From Corallococcus exercitus (GTDB lineage: Bacteria; Myxococcota; Myxococcia; Myxococcales; Myxococcaceae), in NCBI RefSeq assembly GCF_003611585.1, contig NZ_RAVW01000034.1, forward strand, positions 1 through 37,321: 37,321 bases of DNA, given 5' to 3'. Position numbers and translations under genes: made by a program. Of the stretch, positions 7,521-15,696 are shown one piece after another; within the stretch, counting starts at the first letter, position 1, and the number at the start of each line of letters is the position of its first letter. The notes beneath the pieces were generated by a model. It saw only the letters and a program-made list of their open reading frames with translations. It did not search any database and was not told the DNA's origin.

Positions 7521-9371
7521 TTACGAATACATCGCCGCCTTGTTTCCCTCGGCGAGGAAGTAGGCGCTGTTCACGAGCGCCAGGTGGCTGAACGCCTGCG
7601 GGAAGTTGCCAATCATCCTGCGCTGGTCGGGCAGGTACTCCTCGGCGAGCAGGCCCACGTCGTTGCAGAGCCCCACCAGCTTCTCGAAGAGCTTCCGCGC
7701 GTCCTCGGTCCGTCCCAGCATGTGGTAGGTGTTCGCGAGCCAGAAGGAGCACGCGAGGAAGGCGCCTTCCTCACCGGAGAGGCCGTCCACGCTCGCCTCC
7801 GTCCGGTAGCGCAGCACCAGCCCGTCCGGCATCAACTCCTCCTCGATGGCTTTCACCGTCCCGGCGATGCGGGGGTCCTCCGGCGGGAGGAACCCGCTGA
7901 GCGGGATGAAGAGCAGGCTCGCGTCCACGCCCTTCGAGCCGTAGTACTGCGTGAACGTCCCCCGCTTCGCGTCGTAGCCCTTGCTGCACACCTCGTCGTG
8001 GATGGTCTGCCGCAGCTTCACCCACGGTGCCTTGTCATCCTTCAGGCCGTACTTCTCGATGGCGCGCACCCAGCAATCGATGACGATCCACGCCGACACC
8101 TTGGAGGCGGTGAACGAGTGCGTCGGGCCGCGCATCTCCCAGATGCCGTGGTCCGTCTCGGTCCAGACCTCCGACACGCGGGTCGCGAGGCTGCGGAGCG
8201 CCTTCTGTCCACGCTCCGTCATCTTGCCCGCCTGCTCCGCATGGATGTAGAGGACCGCGGCGAACTCGCCGAGCACGTCGAGCTGGAACTGTGAGTAGGC
8301 CCCGTTGCCGATCCGCACGGGACGGGCTCCTTCGTAGCCTTTCAGCCAGTCCAGCGTGACCTCGGTGAGGCGGCGCTCGCCCCGGATGCCGTACATGATC
8401 TGGAGCTGATCCGGAGCGCCGCCCACCGCGTGCTCCAGCCAGTGGCCGAACGCATCCGCTTCGTCCAGCAGCTTGGCGCGCATGAGCGCGTTCAGCGTGA
8501 GGACCGAGTCGCGGATCCAGCAGAAGCGGTAGTCCCAGTTGCGCTCACCGCCCGGGGTCTCCGGGAGGCCGAACGTGGGCGCGGCGACCAGCGCTCCCGA
8601 CGGCTGGAAGCTGCACGCCTTGAGGGTGAGCAGGGAGCGGGTGACCACTTCGTCGTAGCGGGGCGGCAGGTGCAGCCGCGAGGCCCAGTCCTCCCAGTAG
8701 GCCTCCGTCTCACGCAGGGCGACCTCGGGATCGAGCGCCGCGGGGACGTCATCGTAGGGCCGGGCCCAGGAGAGCACGAAGGGGATCCGCTGGCCGGCCT
8801 GCACCGTGAACTCCGACTCGAAGGCAGGCGGCTCCTTGCCGGTGCCGCCTCGGAAGTACACCGCATCCGGACCGGCGATGGCGGTGGAGGACCCGTCCTT
8901 CCTGCTGACGAGCGGAACGGTGTAGCCATTGGCGAACCGGGGGCGCAGCTCGGAGCGCATCGCCACCGTGCCCCGGATGCCCTCCACCCAGCGCACCAGG
9001 TGGGGGTTGCCCTTGCGGATGGGCATGAAGTCCACGACGCGCACCGCGCCCTCGTCCGTCACGAACTCCGTCTCCAGGATGAGCGTCTTGCCACGGTAGC
9101 GCCGGCGCACCTCGCGCACGGGCGCCTTCGGGGCGAGCTTCCACCGGCCGTTGTCGGGCGTCCCCAGGAGGGACGTGAAGCACGCGTCCGAGTCGAAATC
9201 CGGGAGGCAGAGAAAGTCGATGGAGCCATCCCGGGCCACGAGCGCGGCCGTGTACAGGTCTCCGAGGAGTGCGTGGTCCTCGATGAGCAGGCCCGGTTCC
9301 TTCCGGGTGCTGCTTGCCCATCCGGTCCTGGGTGCTTCGCTCGTCCGCGGAGTCGTCTCTGTCGAATTCAT
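7521..9371 (-). CDS. Glycoside hydrolase family 15 protein (glucoamylase/trehalase-like)
   Basis: 616 residues from the ATG at 9371 (MNSTETTPRT), which has GAGAGG about 7 nt upstream; the open frame further upstream lacks coding character. The N-terminal ~240 residues are the beta-rich domain typical of bacterial GH15, beginning LIEDHALLGDLYTAALVARD. The (alpha/alpha)6 catalytic domain follows with GGERNWDYRFCWIRDS near residue 275, and conserved acidic segments around GYEGARPVRIGN and SGEEGAFLACSFW. There is no signal peptide, so it is probably cytoplasmic. Members hydrolyse alpha-1,4-glucans or, in the actinobacterial branch, alpha,alpha-trehalose; the sequence alone does not decide which. 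Monocistronic, divergent from the DUF4279-like gene. Confidence 0.88.
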   Translation of the reverse strand: MNSTETTPRTSEAPRTGWASSTRKEPGLLIEDHALLGDLYTAALVARDGSIDFLCLPDFDSDACFTSLLGTPDNGRWKLAPKAPVREVRRRYRGKTLILETEFVTDEGAVRVVDFMPIRKGNPHLVRWVEGIRGTVAMRSELRPRFANGYTVPLVSRKDGSSTAIAGPDAVYFRGGTGKEPPAFESEFTVQAGQRIPFVLSWARPYDDVPAALDPEVALRETEAYWEDWASRLHLPPRYDEVVTRSLLTLKACSFQPSGALVAAPTFGLPETPGGERNWDYRFCWIRDSVLTLNALMRAKLLDEADAFGHWLEHAVGGAPDQLQIMYGIRGERRLTEVTLDWLKGYEGARPVRIGNGAYSQFQLDVLGEFAAVLYIHAEQAGKMTERGQKALRSLATRVSEVWTETDHGIWEMRGPTHSFTASKVSAWIVIDCWVRAIEKYGLKDDKAPWVKLRQTIHDEVCSKGYDAKRGTFTQYYGSKGVDASLLFIPLSGFLPPEDPRIAGTVKAIEEELMPDGLVLRYRTEASVDGLSGEEGAFLACSFWLANTYHMLGRTEDARKLFEKLVGLCNDVGLLAEEYLPDQRRMIGNFPQAFSHLALVNSAYFLAEGNKAAMYS

Positions 9372-9623
9372 GAAATGCCTCTCGGCCTGGGGTGGGGGGT
9401 CCAGGAAAAGGTAGGCGCCGGTACTCCGGATGCAATCGCGCGGAAGGAGGGGCTCCTTTCGTGGGAGGAACTCAGGGGAGGGCAGCGGACGGGGGCCACC
9501 CGGGCCGTGCGCCTGAACAGTCGGGGAACGCCAACGCAGCGGTCCCAGCCCAGGCTGCGATATGACCCTCGAGGGCCTGCTCCGGGATGGCAGGCGCACT
9601 CCGGATTGGAAGGGAACGTTCTC

Positions 9624-10037
9624 ATGACGGTGGCTGTCCTACGGGCCCAGGCCCCGGAGTTCGATGTGGCGTCCGTCCTGGACCGCTTCCCGGACTGCCA
9701 CCCCAATGCCGTCTGGCTTCAGGGGGAGCAGGGGCTGCCGGGAAGACATTCGACCTCTGGCTTCAACCTCACCCTGGTGGAGGACGGGGAGGGCACGCTG
9801 CACGGGCCCGTCGCCGCGGCCCGCCGGCAACTGGAGGTGCTGGCCCCGTTGCTCATGGAGCTGCGGCAGTTGGCCATCCCCTGCGTCGTGGACTTCGGGC
9901 TGTTCGTCGGCTCCTCCCTCCACTTCACCAGCTCCATCCACTTCCCACCCGACGACGTCCGGTGGTTCGCGGAGCAGGGCATCGCCCTGGCCGTCTCTGC
10001 CTACCCGACCGCCGACGAGGAGCCGGAGGACGGGTAG
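9624..10037 (+). CDS. DUF4279-like small protein
   Basis: 137 residues from the ATG at 9624, preceded by a GAAGGGAA ribosome binding site; the frame is open far upstream as an antisense shadow of the GH15 gene. The layout is FDVASVLDRFPDCHPNAVWLQGE, a central Ser/Gly strand region, a helix LEVLAPLLMELRQL, and a C-terminus VRWFAEQGIALAVSAYP. This resembles DUF4279 proteins, which often occur as stand-alone proteins or as possible immunity proteins, but I cannot confirm the match. It has no signal peptide. A promoter-like TGCGATATGAC lies at 9556-9566. Function unknown. Confidence 0.6.
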   Translation: MTVAVLRAQAPEFDVASVLDRFPDCHPNAVWLQGEQGLPGRHSTSGFNLTLVEDGEGTLHGPVAAARRQLEVLAPLLMELRQLAIPCVVDFGLFVGSSLHFTSSIHFPPDDVRWFAEQGIALAVSAYPTADEEPEDG

Positions 10038-10108
10038 GCATGCAATGAACGCCAGGCGCGGATTCAGGAAGGAAGTCTGTCATTGAAACGGTAGGGTGCG
10101 TTTCCCCT

Positions 10109-10127
10109 CCGGAAGATTTCCTTCCGG
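10109..10127 (+). promoter_or_regulatory. Hairpin upstream of the 5'-nucleotidase gene
   Basis: CCGGAAG-atttc-CTTCCGG is a perfect 7-bp inverted repeat with a 5-nt loop. It ends one base before an in-frame ATG at 10129 and 43 bp before the preferred start at 10171. Its GGAAG could serve as ribosome binding site for the 10129 start, in which case the stem would mask it. Confidence 0.35.
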
Positions 10128-10170
10128 CATGGCTCTGGTCGAGGCCTCCTTGAACCGCTTCCCCTTCCTG

Positions 10171-11997
10171 ATGCGCACGCTGCGCACCGGCACGCTCTGC
10201 CTCCTGGGCGCCAGCGCGCTGCTGGCCGCCTGTGATTCCAACGATGATCCGCCTCCCAACCCCACCCCGGTGGACACCTCGCCGCGCACGCTGACGCTGC
10301 TGCAGACGAGCGACCTGCACACCAACATCTTCCCGTGGGACTACTTCACCGGGAAGCCGGACGCGAAGCGCGGCCTGGCCAAGGTGGCCACGCTCATCAA
10401 GCAGGAGCGCGCGAAGAACCCGGACTGCACGCTGCTCGTGGACACCGGTGACACCATCCAGGGCTCGCCGCTGGGCACCTACTACGCCCTGGTGGACAAC
10501 GCGCCCAAGCACCCCATGGCCGCCGCCATGAACGAGCTGGGCTACGTCGCCATGGCCCTGGGCAACCACGAGTTCAATTACGGCCAGGACGTCCTCGGCA
10601 AGTTCAAGGGCGAGGCGAACTTCCCCCTCCTCGGCGCCAACGTGCGCAAGAGCGACGGCACCGAGGCCTTCACCCCGTACGTGATGACCACGGTGTGCGA
10701 CGTGAAGGTCGGCATCCTCGGCCTGGTGACGCCGGGCGTGGCGACGTGGGAGCGCAAGGACAACATCACCGGGCTGCGCTTCGACGACCCGCTGGAGACC
10801 GCGAAGGCCTACGTGCCGAAGATGAAGGAGGCCGGCGCGGACGTGGTGGTGGTGGCCATCCACAGCGGCCCGGACAAGCAGCCCACCGGCAGCGCGACCA
10901 GCCCCGAGTCGTGGCTCGCGGACTACGCGGACCCCACGAAGTGGACCGACCGGGGCAACATCGCCGGTGAGAACGAGGCCGCGCAGATTGCCCAGCAGGT
11001 GGCGGACGTGGACGTGCTCCTCACCGGCCACACCCACCAGCCCATCCCGAAGATGCTGCTGAAGAACGCGCAGGGCCGCGAGGTCCTCCTCACGCAGCCC
11101 AACCGCTGGGGCAGCCACCTGGCCCACGTGCAGCTCAACGTCACCTGGAACGGCGAGCGCTGGGGGGTGGAAGCGCACGACTCGCAGCTCCACGCGGTGG
11201 ACGACACCGTGGCGGAGGACGCCACCGTCAAGGGGCTGGTCCAGGCCTACCACGACACCACGGTGGCCTACGTGAACCAGAAGATTGGCAGCACCACCGC
11301 GCCCTTCACGGGCGGCTTCCCCGGACGCTACGTGGACAGCCCCCTGGCGGACCTGCTCAACATCGTGCAGGAGGAGGCCGCGGAGGAGGCCGGCTTCCCC
11401 GTGGACCTGTCCGCGACCGCCATCTTCTCCAATGACGTGGCGCTGCCGGCGGGGGACGTCACCCTGCGCGACGCCTACAGCGTCTACATCTACGACAACA
11501 CGCTGTACGTGATGGAGATCAACGGCTCCATCCTCCGGCGCGCGCTGGAGATGAACACGCTGTACTTCAAGCAGCTGGACGGGGCCAACCTGCCCGCGAA
11601 GCCCGCGGACGCGAAGGCCACCACGCCCTCCGTGGCGGACTACAACTGGGACCTCTACTCGCGCATCGAGTACGGCTACGACCTGACGAAGCCCGCGGGC
11701 TCCCGGCTCACGCACCTGCGCTTCCAGGGCCAGGACGTGCGGGACGACCAGGTCTTCCGCATCGCCGTGAACAACTACCGCGGCGGTGGCGGCGGCGGGT
11801 ACAGCATGTTCAAGGAAGGCCGCCTGCTGTGGTCCTCCGCGGACGGCGTGCGGGACTACGTCGCGCGCTACATGCAGTCGCACCAGGGCCTGGCGCCGGA
11901 CGTGGTGAACACCTGCAACTTCACGCTCGCGCCCGACCTCTACACGCCGTACTTCCAGGCCACGCTCGGCCCGGCGAAGTGCGCGCCCGCGAAGTGA
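10171..11997 (+). CDS. Exported 5'-nucleotidase / 2',3'-cyclic phosphodiesterase family lipoprotein
   Basis: 608 residues from the ATG at 10171, chosen because it gives a normal lipoprotein signal (MRTLRTGTLCLLGASALLAAC); an ATG at 10129 would add 14 residues. The metallophosphatase domain has the dimetal motifs in order: SDLH (Asp48, His50), DTGDT, GNHE (131-134), AIHSGPD and GHTH (286-289). The C-terminal substrate-binding domain follows, with FSNDVALPAGDVTLRD, YNWDLYSRIEYGYDL and VNNYRGGGGGGY. The NNYRxxGGGG segment is characteristic of the CpdB/YfkN branch. Such enzymes hydrolyse extracellular nucleotides and nucleoside 2',3'-cyclic phosphates to salvage phosphate and nucleosides. Probably outer-membrane anchored or periplasmic. 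A compound hairpin follows the stop. Confidence 0.9.
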   Translation: MRTLRTGTLCLLGASALLAACDSNDDPPPNPTPVDTSPRTLTLLQTSDLHTNIFPWDYFTGKPDAKRGLAKVATLIKQERAKNPDCTLLVDTGDTIQGSPLGTYYALVDNAPKHPMAAAMNELGYVAMALGNHEFNYGQDVLGKFKGEANFPLLGANVRKSDGTEAFTPYVMTTVCDVKVGILGLVTPGVATWERKDNITGLRFDDPLETAKAYVPKMKEAGADVVVVAIHSGPDKQPTGSATSPESWLADYADPTKWTDRGNIAGENEAAQIAQQVADVDVLLTGHTHQPIPKMLLKNAQGREVLLTQPNRWGSHLAHVQLNVTWNGERWGVEAHDSQLHAVDDTVAEDATVKGLVQAYHDTTVAYVNQKIGSTTAPFTGGFPGRYVDSPLADLLNIVQEEAAEEAGFPVDLSATAIFSNDVALPAGDVTLRDAYSVYIYDNTLYVMEINGSILRRALEMNTLYFKQLDGANLPAKPADAKATTPSVADYNWDLYSRIEYGYDLTKPAGSRLTHLRFQGQDVRDDQVFRIAVNNYRGGGGGGYSMFKEGRLLWSSADGVRDYVARYMQSHQGLAPDVVNTCNFTLAPDLYTPYFQATLGPAKCAPAK

Positions 11998-12014
11998 GTT
12001 AGGGGCCCAGGGGC

Positions 12015-12059
12015 GCCCGGTGGACAGCCCTCCTCCCCGGAGGGCACGTCCCACCGGGC
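12015..12059 (+). terminator. Compound hairpin after the 5'-nucleotidase gene
   Basis: The outer stem GCCCGGTGG (12015-12023) / CCACCGGGC (12051-12059) encloses an inner stem GCCCTCC (12027-12033) / GGAGGGC (12039-12045) with loop TCCCC. Both stems are perfect. It begins 18 nt after the stop codon and lacks a U-tract, a common situation in very GC-rich genomes. Confidence 0.6.
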
Positions 12060-12079
12060 CTCCCGTGTTCCTACCTTCC

Positions 12080-12098
12080 CGCGGATGGCCGATCCGCG
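12080..12098 (+). promoter_or_regulatory. Hairpin just upstream of the DUF2254 start
   Basis: CGCGGAT-ggccg-ATCCGCG is a perfect 7-bp inverted repeat ending 9 bp before the ATG at 12108. No clear Shine-Dalgarno sequence lies between it and the start. It may be a regulator site or a structured leader. Confidence 0.3.
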
Positions 12099-12107
12099 TG
12101 AGTCCGC

Positions 12108-13451
12108 ATGGTCACCTACCGCCTGCGCAAGCTTCTCCGCGAGCCCTATTGGCTGCTGCTCAGCGGCATGGTCGCGGTGGGCGTGGTGCTGGGAACCGCG
12201 CTCGCCCGCGTGGAGACCGACTCCGGATGGGGCCTGTTGGGCCACGCGTGGCCGGGGGACGTGGATGACATGCGTGGCGCGCTGGGAACGCTGCTCGGGT
12301 TCCAGATCACCGTGCTCACCCTCGTCGTGTCCCTGAACGCGCCGGTCATCCAGTCCGCAGCGAATCAGTATTCAACCCGGCTGGTGCCCATCTACCTGAA
12401 GAGCGCGCCGCTGCGCCGGGCCCTTCCCTTCTTCGCCCTCTCCAGCAGCTTCATCCTCGCGGCCGTCCGGGAGCTGGGCATCATCGAGGACCATGGCGTC
12501 AGGCCCCGGCCCGTGCTGTCCGTGGCCATCGTCCTGGTCCTCGTGGCGCTCTGCCTGCTCATCGTCTTCCTGGTCCGGACCTTCCGCTTCCTGCGGGTGG
12601 AGCGCGTCCTCAAGCTCGTCCAGCACCTCATCGTGTCCGCGACGGAGCGCCGCATCCAGGCCCGGCTGAAGCGCCTCCCGCTGGACCCGGCGGCGACCCT
12701 GCGGCTGCCGGCGGATGCCACGTCGCTCCTGGCTTCCACCTCGGGCTACCTCGCGGAGGTGAACCTCCAGGCCCTCACGCGGCTCGCCCGGAAGTGGGGC
12801 GTGCGGGTCCGCATCGGCATCACCCTGGGCGAGTACATCGACCAGGAGGCGGTCGTCGGCTGGGTGGTGGCGGACAGGGGCGGGCCCGTGGCGGCCTCCG
12901 TGCTCCACGCCCTCGCTGGCACGTTGATCATCACGTCGGCGCGCGATCCCGACTGCGACCCTTCATTCGGGCTGCGCACCCTCGTCGACGTCGCGAACCG
13001 GGCCCTGTCCTCGTCCTCGAACGACGCGTACACGGCGCGGCAGGCGCTCCACCAGATCCGCTCGGTGATGCGCCGGCTGGCGGCCCTGCCCCAGGGGGAC
13101 TGGAACGTCATCGACCCCGACGGCAGCGCTCGCGTCTCCGTCGTGGCCCTGCGGCTGCGCGACTACCTCTTCCTCGCCGTGGATGGTCCCCTCCACTACG
13201 CGGGGGGCGACCCCGAGGTGCTCGAAGAGGTGCTGCAAATCGCCCTCACCGTGGGGCTGGTCGCGCGCGACGCGGAGGACCGGGCCGCGGCGCACGCGCT
13301 CCTCGCCCGGGTGCTCGCGGAGGTCCAGGGCTCCCCGGAGCCGGACCGCTTCCACCGCCTGCTCACCCAGGCGGAGCGCGTCCGGGCCTCCTTCCAGGGT
13401 GAGCGCCGCGCGAGCGTCGAGCGGGGACGCGCGGACTGGCTTCCGGACTGA
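12108..13451 (+). CDS. DUF2254 family membrane protein
   Basis: 447 residues. Hydrophobic segments near residues 15-33, 60-80, 105-122 and 135-160 give about four transmembrane helices. The second contains LGFQITVLTLVVSLNAPVIQSAANQYSTRLV, where DUF2254 proteins are most conserved. A large soluble C-terminal region follows, with SGYLAEVNLQALTRLA, SFGLRTLVDVANRALSSSSND and an Arg-rich tail. This matches the DUF2254 family, predicted inner-membrane proteins of unknown function that are widespread in Proteobacteria and Actinobacteria. Monocistronic by position. Start chosen as the first ATG giving a normal membrane-protein N-terminus; no strong ribosome binding site is visible. Confidence 0.82.
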   Translation: MVTYRLRKLLREPYWLLLSGMVAVGVVLGTALARVETDSGWGLLGHAWPGDVDDMRGALGTLLGFQITVLTLVVSLNAPVIQSAANQYSTRLVPIYLKSAPLRRALPFFALSSSFILAAVRELGIIEDHGVRPRPVLSVAIVLVLVALCLLIVFLVRTFRFLRVERVLKLVQHLIVSATERRIQARLKRLPLDPAATLRLPADATSLLASTSGYLAEVNLQALTRLARKWGVRVRIGITLGEYIDQEAVVGWVVADRGGPVAASVLHALAGTLIITSARDPDCDPSFGLRTLVDVANRALSSSSNDAYTARQALHQIRSVMRRLAALPQGDWNVIDPDGSARVSVVALRLRDYLFLAVDGPLHYAGGDPEVLEEVLQIALTVGLVARDAEDRAAAHALLARVLAEVQGSPEPDRFHRLLTQAERVRASFQGERRASVERGRADWLPD

Positions 13452-13709
13452 CGGGCCGTCGTCAGTGGCGGACCTCGCGGGGGGCGTGAAGCCCATGAGG
13501 AAGTCGTCCGCAACCGGGTGGCGGGAGCGTTGGCGAGGTCGCGCGCGAATGAAACGAGGTCAACAGGGAAGCCTCCCGAGGGAGGAACCGGGCGTCCCAT
13601 CAGGAGGGTGCAACATCCGGCAGGTCACTCGCCCCTGCCTCCGGGAGCGGTTTGCCGGCGGATGCAAGGTGTGGATGTTCCGCCATGTCATCCCATGAGG
13701 GGGAAGTCC

Positions 13710-14282
13710 ATGCGCACACTGCCGTCGAAACGGATGTCATTGCTCACCGAGCGCGAAGCCCAGCTCGTCCTGTCCAGCGCCCCACGCAACCTCGCCGAGC
13801 TCTCGCCGCGAGAGCTGCGCGGGCGCATCGTGCGCACGCGCCGCCTGATGGAGAAGTACCAGGACGCGGCGCAGCGGCAGCGCAGGGAGGCGCTTCGCAA
13901 GGAGCTGCCCTCCCGCTCCCGCCGCGCCGAGGGCAACCGCAACACCCTCCAGAAGGCCGAGTACTTCGCCCTCACCCTGGCGCGTTTCGAGAAGCGGCTC
14001 GCGCTGCTCGAGCGCAAGGCCCAGGTCCGGACCCGCGCCGCGAGCAGCCCCGGCCCCCGGCGTGCGAAGCGCGCGGCCCCGGCCCGCGCGGCCATGGAAG
14101 GACGCAAGCCCGCACGGCGGACGCGTGTCGCCGGGCGCACCGCGAAGGCCGCCGCACCGCGCGCCTCCCGTCAGAAGCGGGGAGGGGCCCTGAAGCAGGA
14201 GCGCTTTCCCTCCCTCAAGCGTCAGGCCCAGGCCTCCGGCAGGGGCCGCCGGACGCAGGGACAGCGGGACGCGCGGCGCTGA
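13710..14282 (+). CDS. Histone-H1-like basic protein
   Basis: 190 residues from the ATG at 13710, which has GAGGGGGAA at good spacing; an ATG 15 nt upstream lacks one. Residues ~1-100 form a charged, mostly alpha-helical domain (LTEREAQLVLSSAPRNLAELS, RGRIVRTRRLMEKYQDAAQRQ) with Lys/Arg/Glu heptad character. Residues ~100-190 are a low-complexity tail dominated by Arg, Lys, Ala, Gly and Ser, in the style of histone H1 tails. No acidic residues compensate there, so the predicted pI is extreme. A nucleic-acid-binding role (nucleoid or RNA) is inferred from composition only. I do not recognise a named family. A bidirectional hairpin follows. Confidence 0.75.
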   Translation: MRTLPSKRMSLLTEREAQLVLSSAPRNLAELSPRELRGRIVRTRRLMEKYQDAAQRQRREALRKELPSRSRRAEGNRNTLQKAEYFALTLARFEKRLALLERKAQVRTRAASSPGPRRAKRAAPARAAMEGRKPARRTRVAGRTAKAAAPRASRQKRGGALKQERFPSLKRQAQASGRGRRTQGQRDARR

Positions 14283-14306
14283 GCGCGGGGCGCCCTGGTG
14301 GCGGTA

Positions 14307-14333
14307 GAACGCCTCCTGCACGGCGAGGCGTTC
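14307..14333. terminator. Bidirectional terminator-like hairpin between convergent genes
   Basis: GAACGCCTC (14307-14315) pairs perfectly with GAGGCGTTC (14325-14333) across a 9-nt loop. It sits in the 104-bp gap between the ends of the H1-like gene (14282) and the SGNH esterase gene (14387), so it could serve both. No strong T-tract on either side. Confidence 0.5.
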
Positions 14334-14386
14334 CATTCCCCGGGCCAGGCAGCGCGCCCAGGCCCGCGTGCTCCGCGCGCCCCGGC

Positions 14387-15592
14387 TCAGGGCCGGACGA
14401 CGTCCTGGATGAACCGGCTCAGTGACTCCGCCATCTTCTGGTGCGTGGCGGCGGAGGGATGCCAGTCCTCGCCGACGCCGTCGGCGAAGGGGTTCTGCAT
14501 GGCCATGACGTGGCGGTGGACGCGGGCGTCACCCTGGCGCTGGCGCTCCGCCACGAGCTCGGTGAGCCACTCGCCGACGTGCGCGGACGTCACCACGCCC
14601 TGCCGTTCCATCCGCTTGTAGCCGTCCGTCATGCTGCCCAGCGTGCAGACGATGTGCGCGCGAGGATGCAGCGTGCGAAGCCGTGTGAGGAAGGTCCGGT
14701 AGGCGGCCTTGAAGGCCGCTTCGTCCGGAAGGAACGCGGCGGTGCCAGCGCCCGCGAACGTGTCGTTGGTGCCAGCGTTGATGACAATCACGTCCGGCGA
14801 GTCGTTGGAGAAATCCCAGGCGATGGGCGCATCCGGGACCACGCGCTCATAGACGTCGGGCAGCAGCCCGGACGTGGACAGGTCCAGGTTGCGGTACACG
14901 CCGTGGCCCGAATAGCAGACGAACACGGCCTCCGCGCCCAGCCGCCGGGCCGTGAGCCAGCCATAGCTCCGTCTGGGATTCTGGTGCTTCGCCGTGAAGG
15001 TGGGCGCCTTCGAGGAGGACGACTCCGGGACGAAGGTGACGTCGGTGCCGTAGCCGCAGGTGATGGAGTCCCCGACGAACTCCATCCGCGGCCCCGTGTG
15101 CCTTGGCGGCTCCCGGAGCTCGCCATGCACCTCCAGCGCCACGAGGGTGCTGGTGCCCACCAGGGACTCGGTGCGCTTGAAGACCTCCACCGTGTGCAGG
15201 CCCACGGGGAGGCCGCTGGTGAGCACGTAGCTGCCCTGGCCGGGCCGCACCGCGAGGAGCCTGGGCGGTGCCCCGTCCACCACCACGTCGAAGTGGTTGG
15301 TCCCCACGTCGCCGCCTGCCCCCGCGTCGTCGAGCCGCATCCGCACGGCGTCTCCCCAGAAGCGCATGTGAACCGTCACGCCCGGGTGGGAGAAGACGAC
15401 CCCGGTGTTGGAGCGGTACGTCCGGCCCACGTACCGCACGCGTGCATCCGCGGCGGGAATGTTCACCCAGGTCATGGCAGGGCTTTCCGGTGTGGGGGAG
15501 GGGGCCCTGCACGCGGCCAGCGCCAGGCCCATGCCAAGGCAGACGCCCCGGACGCTCCGTGCGAAGGCAGGGATGAACGAGAGGTCGGGCAC
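14387..15592 (-). CDS. SGNH/GDSL esterase lipoprotein, carbohydrate esterase family 2-like
   Basis: 401 residues with a GTG start, needed to provide the signal peptide ending in the lipobox LALAAC. Residues ~40-165 form a jelly-roll-like N-terminal domain (RVRYVGRTYRS, VTVHMRFWGDAVRMRLDDAG). The SGNH hydrolase domain follows with block I FVGDSITCGYG (nucleophile Ser), a Gly/His block near CYSGHGVYRN, block III VINAGTND and block V DWHPS (catalytic Asp/His). The two-domain layout matches CE2 acetyl esterases, which remove acetyl groups from xylan, glucomannan or cello-oligosaccharides outside the cell. Substrate not determined. Transcribed alone, divergent from the RCC1 gene. Confidence 0.85.
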   Translation of the reverse strand: MPDLSFIPAFARSVRGVCLGMGLALAACRAPSPTPESPAMTWVNIPAADARVRYVGRTYRSNTGVVFSHPGVTVHMRFWGDAVRMRLDDAGAGGDVGTNHFDVVVDGAPPRLLAVRPGQGSYVLTSGLPVGLHTVEVFKRTESLVGTSTLVALEVHGELREPPRHTGPRMEFVGDSITCGYGTDVTFVPESSSSKAPTFTAKHQNPRRSYGWLTARRLGAEAVFVCYSGHGVYRNLDLSTSGLLPDVYERVVPDAPIAWDFSNDSPDVIVINAGTNDTFAGAGTAAFLPDEAAFKAAYRTFLTRLRTLHPRAHIVCTLGSMTDGYKRMERQGVVTSAHVGEWLTELVAERQRQGDARVHRHVMAMQNPFADGVGEDWHPSAATHQKMAESLSRFIQDVVRP

Positions 15593-15696
15593 GCAGTCAC
15601 AGCGTACACCCGGGATGGACGGGGGCCGCCAGATGCCAGCCGTGAACAGCTCATGCTAGATGGCTTGCAGTCCCTATCCTCACCATCCGGATTCCG

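Noticed and set aside
9372-9623. Gap between the GH15 and DUF4279-like genes
   Set aside because: Apart from the TGCGATATGAC motif and the ribosome binding site of the downstream gene I see no feature.
9925-12054. 709-codon open frame on the minus strand
   Set aside because: Mirror of the 5'-nucleotidase gene, whose metallophosphatase motifs are clear; the antisense product is Val/Arg/His/Gly-rich with no family features.
13452-13709. Gap before the H1-like gene
   Set aside because: Searched for small genes, RNA genes and hairpins; open frames there lack ribosome binding sites and coding-like third positions, so nothing was called.
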